A DNA stretch of 64,000 nt from CAZYME01 sp964648115 (GTDB lineage Bacteria > Pseudomonadota > Gammaproteobacteria > Legionellales > Legionellaceae). The notes beneath the pieces are model-generated. The model was not told where the DNA came from. It ran no database searches and was given only the letters and a program-made list of their open reading frames with translations. Positions 53,377 to 62,435 of the stretch are shown in pieces. Location of the stretch: NCBI GenBank assembly GCA_964648115.1, contig CAZYME010000007.1:1-64000 (forward strand), written 5' to 3'. Position numbers and translations under genes: made by a program. Within the stretch, counting starts at the first letter, position 1, and each line of letters opens with the position of its first letter.

Positions 53377-55920
53377 CTAAAAAGAAGCTGTTTTTATAAC
53401 GGGATGCTTAAGCTCAATTACGCTTAAATTAAACTCGTAAATCCAAATCCCAGTATTTTTTGCCAGGTTGTTAAAAGTAATTTTAATGGCTTTCGTATTG
53501 CTCGGAATAGAAATCACTACATTCTTTATTGTATCCGCTTGCCCAATTCTAGGAATAGGGTTTTGAGCCTCCATTAATGTTTGGATAGATTCTCTGGATG
53601 CTTTAGCAATGGCTGAAATTTTAATATCATATGAGCGTTGCTGGGTCTGCGCTGTTATTTTGCTTATCGCGTAGGAAAAATTTAAGGTGGCTTGTCTATA
53701 TTTAGTGGGGATGTTTAAAATCAATTCTACGCTATTAGTAATTGAGCCAGTTTGATGAGGCGCCATAAAAAAACGCCTTTGAAAATGAGCCTCGCCAGAA
53801 TCCATGGCCCAAGTTACATCGGTCTCTAGCGTTTTTAACTCACCGCTTGTTTCAAGCTGTGTTGCATTTTTTACTAAGGGAAACCATGTTGCTTTTGATA
53901 ACTCAAAGCTCTGATTGTCTGAGGCTAAAGGAATAAAGGCCTGAAGAGCTGGAACGGTGAGATAGTATGGTAGATTACTTTGATTGTGTTTATCGGGAAT
54001 GTCGCGAATGATGAAAGCCCCCTGTTTCCCAATCCATTTATCTGAGTAAAGGTTATTGGGTACCTCAACAAATACTCGGTTTGGGCCCATGCTCAAAGGG
54101 GATCTCTTATTCTGGGCATAAACCATGATTTGAGCTCTATTTTGTCCTGCTAAATTCCAGATAAAAGGACTGACTGTTCCAGTGAAGATAACATCAGAAT
54201 TACCCGTTTTAACAGTGGCATTTGATAGAACTAACGGATCGAGTCCACCACGGATTTCAGCCCCATGGATTAATTTTTTTTCTGTATGAACTCTATAAGC
54301 ATCTATAATGGGAGATACCGAAGGGTACGGCTCTATACTGGTAAAATGGTTGTGAGAATAAATACGGTATGCAACTATAGAGCCCCCTACGAGATAGGTG
54401 ATTATTGTTGCTGTAAAAAAGAGTCCAAAGGTTCCCGCTACCAAGCGGCCAGCAAGGGGAGCTGGCTGGTTAAAAAAAGTTTGCCAATGATAGTTTTCAG
54501 AGGGTATTGGCGAGCTTAATTTTAAGCGTGCTAGGCAGATTAAAGCGTAAGCAGCAAGAATATCCCCAACGAAAAAAAATTGCGCCCCAAGCCTATACCC
54601 CAAGGCGTTCAACGCGACTCCTAGCGAAGCCGATGGCGCTACCCAGGTGCCTCCTACCAAATACAGCGCAACAACTCCTGTAAACCAGTATGCGCTAAGA
54701 AGAAACATACCAGGCTGACTTTCTTTATCTTTTTTTATTAGACCAAGTATAGATCCTGCCAATACCAAGAGGGTAATTAATGTGGGGAATATACATAGAG
54801 AAATGCCGATCACAATAAAAAGTGATGCGAAAAAAAATTCACGCCGCATAACCAGCCACGTTATAAGGCTTAAAATCATAGTTTCGAACAGGAAAACTCG
54901 CCATCGTGGTGTTCCGTGACTTGCATTTGCGGGGCTGAAAAGGGCTATTCTTAAGAGGTGTGGCAAGGCTCGTTGAAGGTGATAACGAGGGTACTTCACG
55001 TAATTTTTGATGGTTTCCTGCCAAAAAACCTGGTTAAGCATTTTGTCATTAACATCTTTTAAAGCTACGTGATAGCGATTTGCCGCAATTTTTTGAACGG
55101 TATCATACATTGCAGGGGTCCAAACCTGTATGGCCGGGTCGCTTGCTGCATAAAATGCGGATGCGTCATTGCTGGAAACTGACCACTGATCAATGGTCAA
55201 TTTTTGAATACCCATCCACAGTATGGTAGGAACACAGAAAGCGATAAATACGCAAACAGTGATATGTAATCTTTTTTTAAATGGTTCTTTGGGTGCACAA
55301 AAAAGAAAAAGCAGAACCACTCCCACAAACGGAGTAATAAGCGGGCGAGTTAGCGTTGCCAAAGAAAACAAAAAGCCAAATGCGATTAACCAGTTTCGAT
55401 TTAATTTTTTAACCACGCCAAATAGCAGGCACGTCAGTGATAATAAATTGAGCAGTAATCCCGTGGCATCCGTGGTTGATGTTGCTACCCACTCAGCAGT
55501 GAATGGATTAAAAATGAGTGTGCCTAGAACACAGGCGGCAACCCAGCGGCCTAATAGCTGGCGCAGCGCCAGGTAAAAAAAACCTGAAACTGATAAAAAA
55601 GTCAGTAAAAAATAGGGATAAAACTGCAGAAACTTTTGTCCTAAGACGGGGAGGGTGAGGCCTGTCAAGAAAAAATAGCCAGGGCGGTAACCATTACCTG
55701 GGTTATCTTTAAAGAGACCTTGCGCTACATGAAGCGCGCCATTCCACCAAAATTCGGCATCCCCATATTGTGCTTCTCCTATCCATGCTACTCCCCAATG
55801 CAAAGCATTGTGAAGATATAATGCTCCACCAATGCACAACAGTGCTAATGCTGTGAAGTCAAACCAGCTGATAATAGCAGGATCTTTATATGTTAATGCT
55901 AACCGGTCTTTCCAAGACAT
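53377..55920 (-). CDS. Giant PMT/GT-C-like membrane glycosyltransferase
   Basis: An 847-residue protein with about 12 helices in the first ~510 residues and a ~330-residue soluble periplasmic C-terminal part of beta character. The first loop carries YGDAEFWWNGALHVAQG and GNGYRPGY, resembling the catalytic loop of PMT/ArnT-type GT-C enzymes. The frame opens at 55947; the ATG at 55920 has a well-placed GGAG and is preferred. It is the first gene of the minus-strand set 53377-50036. Donor and acceptor are unknown. Confidence 0.75.
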   Translation of the reverse strand: MSWKDRLALTYKDPAIISWFDFTALALLCIGGALYLHNALHWGVAWIGEAQYGDAEFWWNGALHVAQGLFKDNPGNGYRPGYFFLTGLTLPVLGQKFLQFYPYFLLTFLSVSGFFYLALRQLLGRWVAACVLGTLIFNPFTAEWVATSTTDATGLLLNLLSLTCLLFGVVKKLNRNWLIAFGFLFSLATLTRPLITPFVGVVLLFLFCAPKEPFKKRLHITVCVFIAFCVPTILWMGIQKLTIDQWSVSSNDASAFYAASDPAIQVWTPAMYDTVQKIAANRYHVALKDVNDKMLNQVFWQETIKNYVKYPRYHLQRALPHLLRIALFSPANASHGTPRWRVFLFETMILSLITWLVMRREFFFASLFIVIGISLCIFPTLITLLVLAGSILGLIKKDKESQPGMFLLSAYWFTGVVALYLVGGTWVAPSASLGVALNALGYRLGAQFFFVGDILAAYALICLARLKLSSPIPSENYHWQTFFNQPAPLAGRLVAGTFGLFFTATIITYLVGGSIVAYRIYSHNHFTSIEPYPSVSPIIDAYRVHTEKKLIHGAEIRGGLDPLVLSNATVKTGNSDVIFTGTVSPFIWNLAGQNRAQIMVYAQNKRSPLSMGPNRVFVEVPNNLYSDKWIGKQGAFIIRDIPDKHNQSNLPYYLTVPALQAFIPLASDNQSFELSKATWFPLVKNATQLETSGELKTLETDVTWAMDSGEAHFQRRFFMAPHQTGSITNSVELILNIPTKYRQATLNFSYAISKITAQTQQRSYDIKISAIAKASRESIQTLMEAQNPIPRIGQADTIKNVVISIPSNTKAIKITFNNLAKNTGIWIYEFNLSVIELKHPVIKTASF

Positions 55921-56167
55921 ACGACTCCAGGTGGTTAGTATAACCATAATGACGATAGGTTTTTAAAAGCTGAGATTATAGGGGATTTCCATGCCTTTTA
56001 CGATTAATTTTGTTGGTTTTTTATATCAGCGCTTGAGTTTTATGCATATTATCTATTGCAAATTTTTTTAAGGAGTCAGAGAATGCACACTTGTATTTTG
56101 GTGATAGTTTGATTACAAACCAAAGTTAATTTTGTTTAGAATTTAAGTCAAGCATTACGGGGTAATA

Positions 56168-57184
56168 ATGACAAAAGCTGGAAGTTGCAGACTCAACAAA
56201 CAAATATCAGTCGTCATACCTGTTTACAAAGAGGCAAATAATATTAAGCCTTTCTTGATGAGAATAGAAGCTGTCTTAAACAAAATGAGTTTGGATTATG
56301 AGATTATTTTTTGTTTAGATCCATCTCCTGATAATACCCAGGAGGTGATTGAAAATGAAATCAATCGAAATTCCAATATTTCTCTTATGGTTTTTTCGCG
56401 TAGATTTGGCCAGCCTGCCGCGACACTTGCCGGAGTTTTAGCCTGCAAAGGAGATACCTGTGCAGTAATAGATGTTGATTTGCAAGATCCTCCAGAGTTG
56501 ATCGAATCTATGTATGAAAAACTTCAGCACGATTATGAAGTGGTTTACGCCAAGCGAAAATCGCGTAAAGGGGAGACTCTTTTTAAAAGAATAATTTCTT
56601 ATATTGGCTATAAAGTTATTAATAAACTAAGTGATGTCCAAATTCCTACTAACACGGGAGATTTTCGCATTATGACGCGACGCGTTATTGAAGAGTTGCG
56701 AAATTTGAATGAATCACATGGATTTCTCCGTGGATTAGTTGCTTATGTAGGTTTTAAACAAACATTTGTGGAGTATGATCGCGATGAACGCTTTGCTGGT
56801 ACGGGTAATTATAATCGGCTAGTTGGATCGCTAAAAATAGGGTTGAATGGTTTAATTAGCTTTAGTAGTCGTCCTTTGCAATTAATGTCAGTAGCGGGGG
56901 CTATGGTTGCTGGATTGAGCTTTTTATTAGGGGCCTGTTATTTTATTCAAAAGTTGGCAGGAATTAATTTAACCCCGGGATTATCTACCACCATTCTAGT
57001 GGTCACCTTTTTTTCCGGTGTTCAACTGCTCAGCCTTGGTTTAATAGGGGAGTATATTAGTCGTATTTATGATGAGGTGAAGCGCCGACCAATGTACATC
57101 GTTGATCGTATTATCTCAAAAAATACTGCATCAATTGAAAATGTTGTGCCGCATCTCGAATCTAAGGAGAGCATCAATGGATGA
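56168..57184 (+). CDS. GT2 polyprenyl-phosphate sugar synthase (GtrB/ArnC/DPM1-like)
   Basis: A 338-residue GT2 enzyme with VVIPVYKEANNI near residue 12, the DVDLQDPPELI metal-binding segment near 99 and two C-terminal membrane helices at about 238-300, then GEYISRIYDEVKRRP, a hallmark of the family. It would load a sugar onto undecaprenyl phosphate on the cytoplasmic face. It starts the plus-strand operon running off the right edge. The downstream methyltransferase start lies inside its last codons. Confidence 0.9.
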   Translation: MTKAGSCRLNKQISVVIPVYKEANNIKPFLMRIEAVLNKMSLDYEIIFCLDPSPDNTQEVIENEINRNSNISLMVFSRRFGQPAATLAGVLACKGDTCAVIDVDLQDPPELIESMYEKLQHDYEVVYAKRKSRKGETLFKRIISYIGYKVINKLSDVQIPTNTGDFRIMTRRVIEELRNLNESHGFLRGLVAYVGFKQTFVEYDRDERFAGTGNYNRLVGSLKIGLNGLISFSSRPLQLMSVAGAMVAGLSFLLGACYFIQKLAGINLTPGLSTTILVVTFFSGVQLLSLGLIGEYISRIYDEVKRRPMYIVDRIISKNTASIENVVPHLESKESING

Positions 57185-57902
57185 CAGCATTAATAAATGG
57201 CCTAAATGCTTCCCCCCCCTTACTAAAGAGCAAGAGTCTATTAGTAATGATTTTATGAAACATTGGCATGAAACGCTTTCTAGTGGATGGAAATTTCGGT
57301 TAATTGAAAAATTTAATCATAACTATGCGGTAAAAAATGCTCCTCAAGATTTTCTAACCACTCTCGAAATAGGGGCAGGTTTGGGGGAACACCTTAACTA
57401 TGAGCGTCTATCTGACGAACAAAAAAAGCATTATGTTACGCTTGAGCTTCGTGAGAATATGGCGGAAAAAATAAAAGCCTCCTTTCCAGAAATTCAAACC
57501 GTTGTTGGGGATTGCCAAAAAACACTTCCCTATGTAGATGGACATTTTGATCGTATTTTGGCAATTCATGTATTGGAGCATTTACCAAATTTACCGGCAG
57601 CAATTCAAGAAATGCATCGTTTGTGTAATAAAGAAAAAGGTACTCTTTCTATCGTTATTCCCTGCGAGGGTGGGCTGGCTTACGGCCAAGCCAGAAAAAT
57701 ATCTGCACAAAAAATTTTTGAAGCGCGTTATAAACAATCTTATCAATGGTTTATTGAGCGAGAGCACGTGAATCGGCCTCATGAGATCTTTGAGGAATTA
57801 ACAGCGTATTTTAATATTAAACACCAATCATTTTTCCCTCTCCTAATCCCAAGCATTAATTTGAATTTGTGCATTGGAGCAACTTTGTATCCTAGGAACT
57901 GA
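57177..57902 (+). CDS. SAM-dependent methyltransferase
   Basis: A 241-residue class I methyltransferase: LEIGAGLGEH near residue 64 as the SAM loop, YVTLELREN as the strand-2 acidic end, and FDRILAIHVLEHLPN near 125. The longer frame from 57102 is overlap with the GT2 gene; ATG 57177 follows AAGGAG. A run of eight C at 57212-57219 lies near the start, where a one-base slip would abolish the protein. The gtrA-like ATG is one base after its stop. Substrate unknown, presumably a sugar or lipid-linked sugar. Confidence 0.85.
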   Translation: MDDSINKWPKCFPPLTKEQESISNDFMKHWHETLSSGWKFRLIEKFNHNYAVKNAPQDFLTTLEIGAGLGEHLNYERLSDEQKKHYVTLELRENMAEKIKASFPEIQTVVGDCQKTLPYVDGHFDRILAIHVLEHLPNLPAAIQEMHRLCNKEKGTLSIVIPCEGGLAYGQARKISAQKIFEARYKQSYQWFIEREHVNRPHEIFEELTAYFNIKHQSFFPLLIPSINLNLCIGATLYPRN

Positions 57903-57903
57903 A

Positions 57904-58320
57904 ATGTCAGCTATTACTCAATTAAAAAAAACCATATTAGAACATAACAATTCTTTTGTTATGTTCTTAATGGTAGGTAGTCTAACTGCTGCAACGTACC
58001 TTTCTCTTTTTATTTTATTGTCTAAAATATTACATGGAAATTACCAGATAGCAGTTTCAATTTCTTACGTAGTCTCGGTTACGCTACATTTCTCTGCTAA
58101 CCGTAAATTTACATTCAAAAAGCAGACTAATTTATTATCACAACAATTACCACGGTACTTGATTTTCTTGATAGTTAATTACCTGATTACGTTGGTTTTC
58201 ATGCATATAACTGTAGAGACGTTTCATTTTACTCCGTTTATAGGCCTTGTTTTAACAATTGGGGCTACCTGTATGTTGAGTTATTTAATTTCTAAGTTCT
58301 GGGTGTTTCAAACTGTATAA
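57904..58320 (+). CDS. GtrA-family membrane protein
   Basis: A 138-residue protein of four transmembrane helices. VMFLMVGSLTAATYL near residue 20, the basic HFSANRKFTF between helices 2 and 3, and LSYLISKFWVF at the C-terminus are the GtrA signature. GtrA proteins are thought to flip polyprenyl-phosphate-linked sugars to the periplasm for GT-C enzymes. ATG 57904 follows AGGA; the frame from 57874 is overlap. With the GT2 gene two positions upstream it forms a Gtr-type pair. Confidence 0.9.
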   Translation: MSAITQLKKTILEHNNSFVMFLMVGSLTAATYLSLFILLSKILHGNYQIAVSISYVVSVTLHFSANRKFTFKKQTNLLSQQLPRYLIFLIVNYLITLVFMHITVETFHFTPFIGLVLTIGATCMLSYLISKFWVFQTV

Positions 58321-58335
58321 AAAAGGAAAAATAGT

Positions 58336-59292
58336 ATGCGTTTTCTAGTAACAGGTTGTGCTGGCTTTATAGGTAGCAGTTTGGTTGATCGATTATTACA
58401 AGATGGTCACGAAGTAGTAGGTATTGATAATTTCTCCACCGGTCAGCGTGAATTTTTAAAATCAGCAAACCTATCCCCCAATTTTACTTTGGTAGAAATT
58501 GATCTATTAGAAAAAGATGCGATTAAGCCCGCATTTGAAGGTATTGATGCTGTATATCATTTGGCTGCTAATGCTGACGTAAGGTTTGGCACAGAGCATC
58601 CACATAAAGATTTGGAACAGAACGCAATTGCAACATTTCATGTATTAGAGGCAATGCGCTCGCACAGCGTGAAGCGGATTGCTTTTGCCTCCACGGGCTC
58701 GATTTATGGTGAGGCAGCTGTAGTCCCTACACCTGAAGACACAGCTTTTCCAATACAAACATCTTTGTACGGTGCTTCTAAACTTGCTGCTGAATCTTTA
58801 ATTCAAGCGTACGCGGAAGGCTTTGGCTTCCAGGGGTATATATTCCGATTTGTTTCAATTTTAGGTGAGCGGTATACGCATGGCCATGTTTTTGATTTTT
58901 ACAAGCAATTACTAGAAAACCCTAATGAACTGTTCGTGCTAGGAAACGGTCAGCAACGTAAATCCTATCTTTACATCCAAGACTGTATTGATGCCATATT
59001 GCACGCGATGAAACATGCTAATGATAAAGTTAATATTTTTAATTTAGGCACGGACCAGTACTGCCAGGTAAATGACTCCATTGGTTGGATTAGTGAATAT
59101 CTTGGTTTGAACCCAAAACGTACTTATGGTGGTGGAGAGCGGGGATGGATTGGTGATAACCCATTTATCTATCTTGATACGAAAAAAATTCGTGCATTAG
59201 GGTGGGCGCCAAAATTATCTATTCAGGAAGGTGTGAAACAAACTATTAAATACCTGCATGAAAACCAGTGGGTTTTGGAGCAGCGCGCATGA
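58336..59292 (+). CDS. NAD-dependent nucleotide-sugar epimerase
   Basis: A 318-residue extended SDR of the UDP-glucose/glucuronate 4-epimerase group. The cofactor loop GCAGFIGS lies near residue 7, STGSIYGE near 118 and the catalytic YGASK near 143. The extended C-terminal substrate domain is complete. It could epimerise at C4 or another carbon of the sugar made by this operon. Its TGA overlaps the next ATG by four bases (ATGA), so the pair is translationally coupled. Confidence 0.88.
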   Translation: MRFLVTGCAGFIGSSLVDRLLQDGHEVVGIDNFSTGQREFLKSANLSPNFTLVEIDLLEKDAIKPAFEGIDAVYHLAANADVRFGTEHPHKDLEQNAIATFHVLEAMRSHSVKRIAFASTGSIYGEAAVVPTPEDTAFPIQTSLYGASKLAAESLIQAYAEGFGFQGYIFRFVSILGERYTHGHVFDFYKQLLENPNELFVLGNGQQRKSYLYIQDCIDAILHAMKHANDKVNIFNLGTDQYCQVNDSIGWISEYLGLNPKRTYGGGERGWIGDNPFIYLDTKKIRALGWAPKLSIQEGVKQTIKYLHENQWVLEQRA

Positions 59293-60596
59293 AAGTAGCT
59301 GTTGTTGGGTTGTGGCATCTTGGTTCAGTTACTGCGGCATGTCTTGCAAATGCAGGCCATGATGTTATCGCTTTTGATCCAGATCAAAATACCATTGATT
59401 CTTTAAAACACGGAAAGGCACCTGTATTTGAACCAGGCTTGGATGATTTAATTAAAAATGCACAAGAGATTAATACGTTAAAATTTACTGTATGCCGAGA
59501 AGAAATTGCCAGTGCAGATATTGTTTGGGTAACGATAGACACTCCTGTCGATGAACAAGATATTGCCGATGTGGATGCGGTCATGAGCGAAGTTATCCAG
59601 CTGTTCCCTTATTTAAAACAAGCGGCAACTGTGCTTATTTCTTCACAAGTACCTGTTGGGACAACGCGTAAATTATTAGAGCACTGCTGTGAAAAATATC
59701 CGGACAAACAAATATCATTTGCTTGTAGCCCTGAAAATCTACGTCTGGGAAAAGCCATAAATGTGTTTACCCAGCCTGATCGCGTTATCGTGGGAATTGA
59801 TTGTGATGCAGATAAACAAAAAATCACGGCTTTATTTCAACCTATTACAGAGAATTTAGTTTGGATGTCTATCGAATCCGCTGAAATGACAAAGCACGCA
59901 TTAAACGCATTTTTAGCAACATCCGTGGTATTTATTAATGAACTAGCAACCTTGTGCGAGCGTGTTGGTGCTGATGCAAAAGAAGTTGAACGGGGTCTGA
60001 AATCAGAGGAGCGTATTGGGCCTAAAGCTTATTTACGTCCTGGCACTGCTATTGCCGGTGGTACTTTGGCACGCGATGTAAATTTTCTTACCCAGTTAAG
60101 CGAGCAACACGCTATCAAAACCCCACTTTTTTCCTCGCTATTGGAAAGCAATCATTATCATAAACAATGGTCATGTCGCCGAGTGAAAGATGTGCTCCAA
60201 GATCTACGCGCCAAAAAAGTCACTGCTTTAGGTTTAACCTATAAAATGGGCACAGATACCTTGCGCCGCTCTACGGCGGTGGAAACGTGTGCGTGGTTGC
60301 ACAGTCAAGGTGTAAATGTTGTTGCCTATGATCCCGTGATACGAACCTTGCCAAATAATTTATCCGAGATTATTGAGCTTAAATCCTCTTTATTAGAAGC
60401 TCTGGAGAATTCTGATGCGATAATCGTTGCGACAGAATGGCCAGAATTTCTTGAGATTACTAGTGAGCAATTATTAGCATCCATGAAGCAGCCGCATGTG
60501 TTTGATGCGGGTGGATTTCTGATGAAAAAATTAGGCAATCAAAAGCACATCCATTATTACACTGTGGGGAGCAGACATGAAGCTAGCCGGTCTTAG
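59289..60596 (+). CDS. Nucleotide-sugar dehydrogenase homologue lacking the catalytic cysteine
   Basis: A 435-residue protein with the three-domain layout of UDP-glucose/GDP-mannose dehydrogenases. The Lys and Asn of the active site are kept (EMTKHALNAFLAT near 205), but the usual GGxC(F/L)PKD loop reads AGGTLARD, so Thr259 replaces the catalytic Cys and Arg replaces Lys. The N-terminal nucleotide loop is GLWHLG rather than GxGxxG. It probably does not carry out the normal four-electron oxidation to an uronate, and may do a two-electron oxidation or something else. It overlaps both neighbours. Confidence 0.85.
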   Translation: MKVAVVGLWHLGSVTAACLANAGHDVIAFDPDQNTIDSLKHGKAPVFEPGLDDLIKNAQEINTLKFTVCREEIASADIVWVTIDTPVDEQDIADVDAVMSEVIQLFPYLKQAATVLISSQVPVGTTRKLLEHCCEKYPDKQISFACSPENLRLGKAINVFTQPDRVIVGIDCDADKQKITALFQPITENLVWMSIESAEMTKHALNAFLATSVVFINELATLCERVGADAKEVERGLKSEERIGPKAYLRPGTAIAGGTLARDVNFLTQLSEQHAIKTPLFSSLLESNHYHKQWSCRRVKDVLQDLRAKKVTALGLTYKMGTDTLRRSTAVETCAWLHSQGVNVVAYDPVIRTLPNNLSEIIELKSSLLEALENSDAIIVATEWPEFLEITSEQLLASMKQPHVFDAGGFLMKKLGNQKHIHYYTVGSRHEASRS

Positions 60597-61449
60597 CGCT
60601 ATCATTACAGGCGCAAGCCAGGGATTGGGATTAGAAATTGCTAAACATTATTTGCAAGAAGGTGCGAACGTTACATTGTGCGCAAGAAATGCAGAAAAAT
60701 TGGCGGAAGCGCAAGAAGAACTCTTGCCGTATGTAAAAAATAAGACGCAGTTAATTGCTATTCCTACTGATGTTTCTAAACCTGAACAAGTTGAGTTTTT
60801 AGTAAATGCAGCAATGAATGCATTTGGAAAAATTGATATTTTAGTAGCAAATGCTGGAGTTTATGGCCCTAAAGGGCCCATTGATGAAATCGATTGGGAT
60901 GAGTGGTCGAAAGCTATCGATATTAATGTGAAAGGCACTGTGCTCCCATGCCGTGCGGTTTTGCCTCATATGAAAAAACAACAATATGGCAAGATCATTA
61001 TACTGTCAGGAGGGGGGGCCACTAAACCGATGCCCAATCTGAGTGCATACGCTACCTCAAAGGCTGCTGTGGTTCGCTTTGCAGAGACGCTGGCGGAAGA
61101 GGTGAGAGAATATAATATTGATGTGAATACAATAGCACCAGGCGCTTTGAACACACGGTTGTTAGAGGAAGTCCTTGAGGCGGGGCCTGAGAAGGTCGGA
61201 GAAGTTTTTTATTCCCAATTTTTGAAGCAAAAACAAACAGGTGGTACATCATTAGATATACCTGCCGAATTTTGCGTGTTTCTTGCTACTAGCGAAAGCG
61301 ATGGGATAACCGCAAAACTACTCAGTGTGTTATGGGATCCATGGAAAAAATTCCCGTCCATGGTTGATCAACTCAAGGCATCAGATATTTATACCTTACG
61401 TCGTATCGTTCCAGAAGATCGAGGGCAGGATTGGGGCGAGATAAAATGA
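60577..61449 (+). CDS. Short-chain dehydrogenase/reductase
   Basis: A 290-residue classical SDR: TGASQGLG near residue 12, VANAGVYG near 91 and YATSK near 155 with the catalytic Tyr and Lys. The expected catalytic Ser lies in a glycine-rich ILSGGGATKP stretch, one position off the usual 13-residue spacing. It oxidises or reduces a hydroxyl or keto group, presumably on the operon's sugar. A GGGAG site precedes the ATG, within the last 20 bases of the dehydrogenase gene. The next start overlaps its stop (ATGA). A run of seven G lies near 61012. Confidence 0.87.
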   Translation: MKLAGLSAIITGASQGLGLEIAKHYLQEGANVTLCARNAEKLAEAQEELLPYVKNKTQLIAIPTDVSKPEQVEFLVNAAMNAFGKIDILVANAGVYGPKGPIDEIDWDEWSKAIDINVKGTVLPCRAVLPHMKKQQYGKIIILSGGGATKPMPNLSAYATSKAAVVRFAETLAEEVREYNIDVNTIAPGALNTRLLEEVLEAGPEKVGEVFYSQFLKQKQTGGTSLDIPAEFCVFLATSESDGITAKLLSVLWDPWKKFPSMVDQLKASDIYTLRRIVPEDRGQDWGEIK

Positions 61450-62435
61450 AAGTAGCTATTATCGGTTGTGGACTCATCGGCCAAAAACGTGCAAAAACGT
61501 TAGGTGAGTGCGAATTGGTTGTGTGTGTCGATCAAGTGAAACAGCGAGCAGAAAGTTTAGCAGGACAATATCCTGGGTGTGTTGCGTTAACCGATTGGCG
61601 AGATGCTGTCGAGTTGCCGCAGGTAGATATTGTGATTGTTGCAACATTGCATTCATCACTTGCAGAAATTACCCATGGTGCAGTAAAGCAGGGTAAACAT
61701 GTGCTTGTTGAAAAGCCAGGTGCTAGAAAAGCAGATGAATTGCAGCCTATTATTGAAGAGGCTAAAAAATCAGGTTCACTCGTACGGGTGGGCTTTAATC
61801 ACCGTTATCACCGTTCTTTACGTCAAGCAAGATCTTTGGTTGATGCAGGAAAGTTAGGCGAGCTGATGTTTATCAGAGCCCGTTATGGACATGGCGGTAG
61901 AATCGGTTATGACAAAGAATGGCGAGCGCAACCTGACTTATCAGGTGGTGGTGAGCTTATCGATCAAGGCCCGCATCTTATAGACCTTTCTCGTTGGTTT
62001 TTAGGTGATTTTTGTGAAACCCAAGGCTTTGCCCATACTTATTTCTGGGATATGCCCGTTGATGATAATGGTTTTTTGTTACTAAAGACCAAACAAAAAC
62101 AAACCGCTTTTTTGCATGTCTCTTGTACAGAATGGAAAAATCTTTTTTCGATGGAAATTTATGGTCGAGATGGGAAACTTGAGTTGTCAGGGTTGGGCGG
62201 TAGCTATGGAGTGGAAAAATTAACCTGGTATGACATGCTGCCTGAAATGGGGCCCCCGGCAACGCAATCATGGGAATACCCCATGGCTGATGATTCTTGG
62301 TCTGTTGAAATGGCAGAGTTTTTGGAAGACATCCGCCTCAAGCGCTGCCCATCACCTGGACTTAATGACGCTTATGCAGTATTGGAAATTATAGAAGAAA
62401 TTTACAAGGAGTCTGGTTATGATCATTGCGCGTAG
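61446..62435 (+). CDS. Gfo/Idh/MocA-family oxidoreductase
   Basis: A 329-residue NAD(P)-dependent sugar oxidoreductase. IIGCGLIGQKRAK near residue 5 is the Rossmann loop, and HVLVEKPGARK near 92 contains the family EKP motif with the catalytic Lys. VGFNHRYHRS follows, then the alpha/beta C-terminal domain. The frame from 61431 is overlap; ATG 61446 forms an ATGA junction with the SDR gene. In nucleotide-sugar operons such enzymes oxidise or reduce C3 of the sugar, but here the exact reaction is open. Confidence 0.88.
   Translation: MKVAIIGCGLIGQKRAKTLGECELVVCVDQVKQRAESLAGQYPGCVALTDWRDAVELPQVDIVIVATLHSSLAEITHGAVKQGKHVLVEKPGARKADELQPIIEEAKKSGSLVRVGFNHRYHRSLRQARSLVDAGKLGELMFIRARYGHGGRIGYDKEWRAQPDLSGGGELIDQGPHLIDLSRWFLGDFCETQGFAHTYFWDMPVDDNGFLLLKTKQKQTAFLHVSCTEWKNLFSMEIYGRDGKLELSGLGGSYGVEKLTWYDMLPEMGPPATQSWEYPMADDSWSVEMAEFLEDIRLKRCPSPGLNDAYAVLEIIEEIYKESGYDHCA

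Noticed and set aside
60577..61449. SDR possibly inactive because the catalytic Ser appears shifted in a Gly-rich loop.
   Set aside because: A Ser is present one residue from the expected position and a one-residue loop difference is common; Tyr and Lys are intact.
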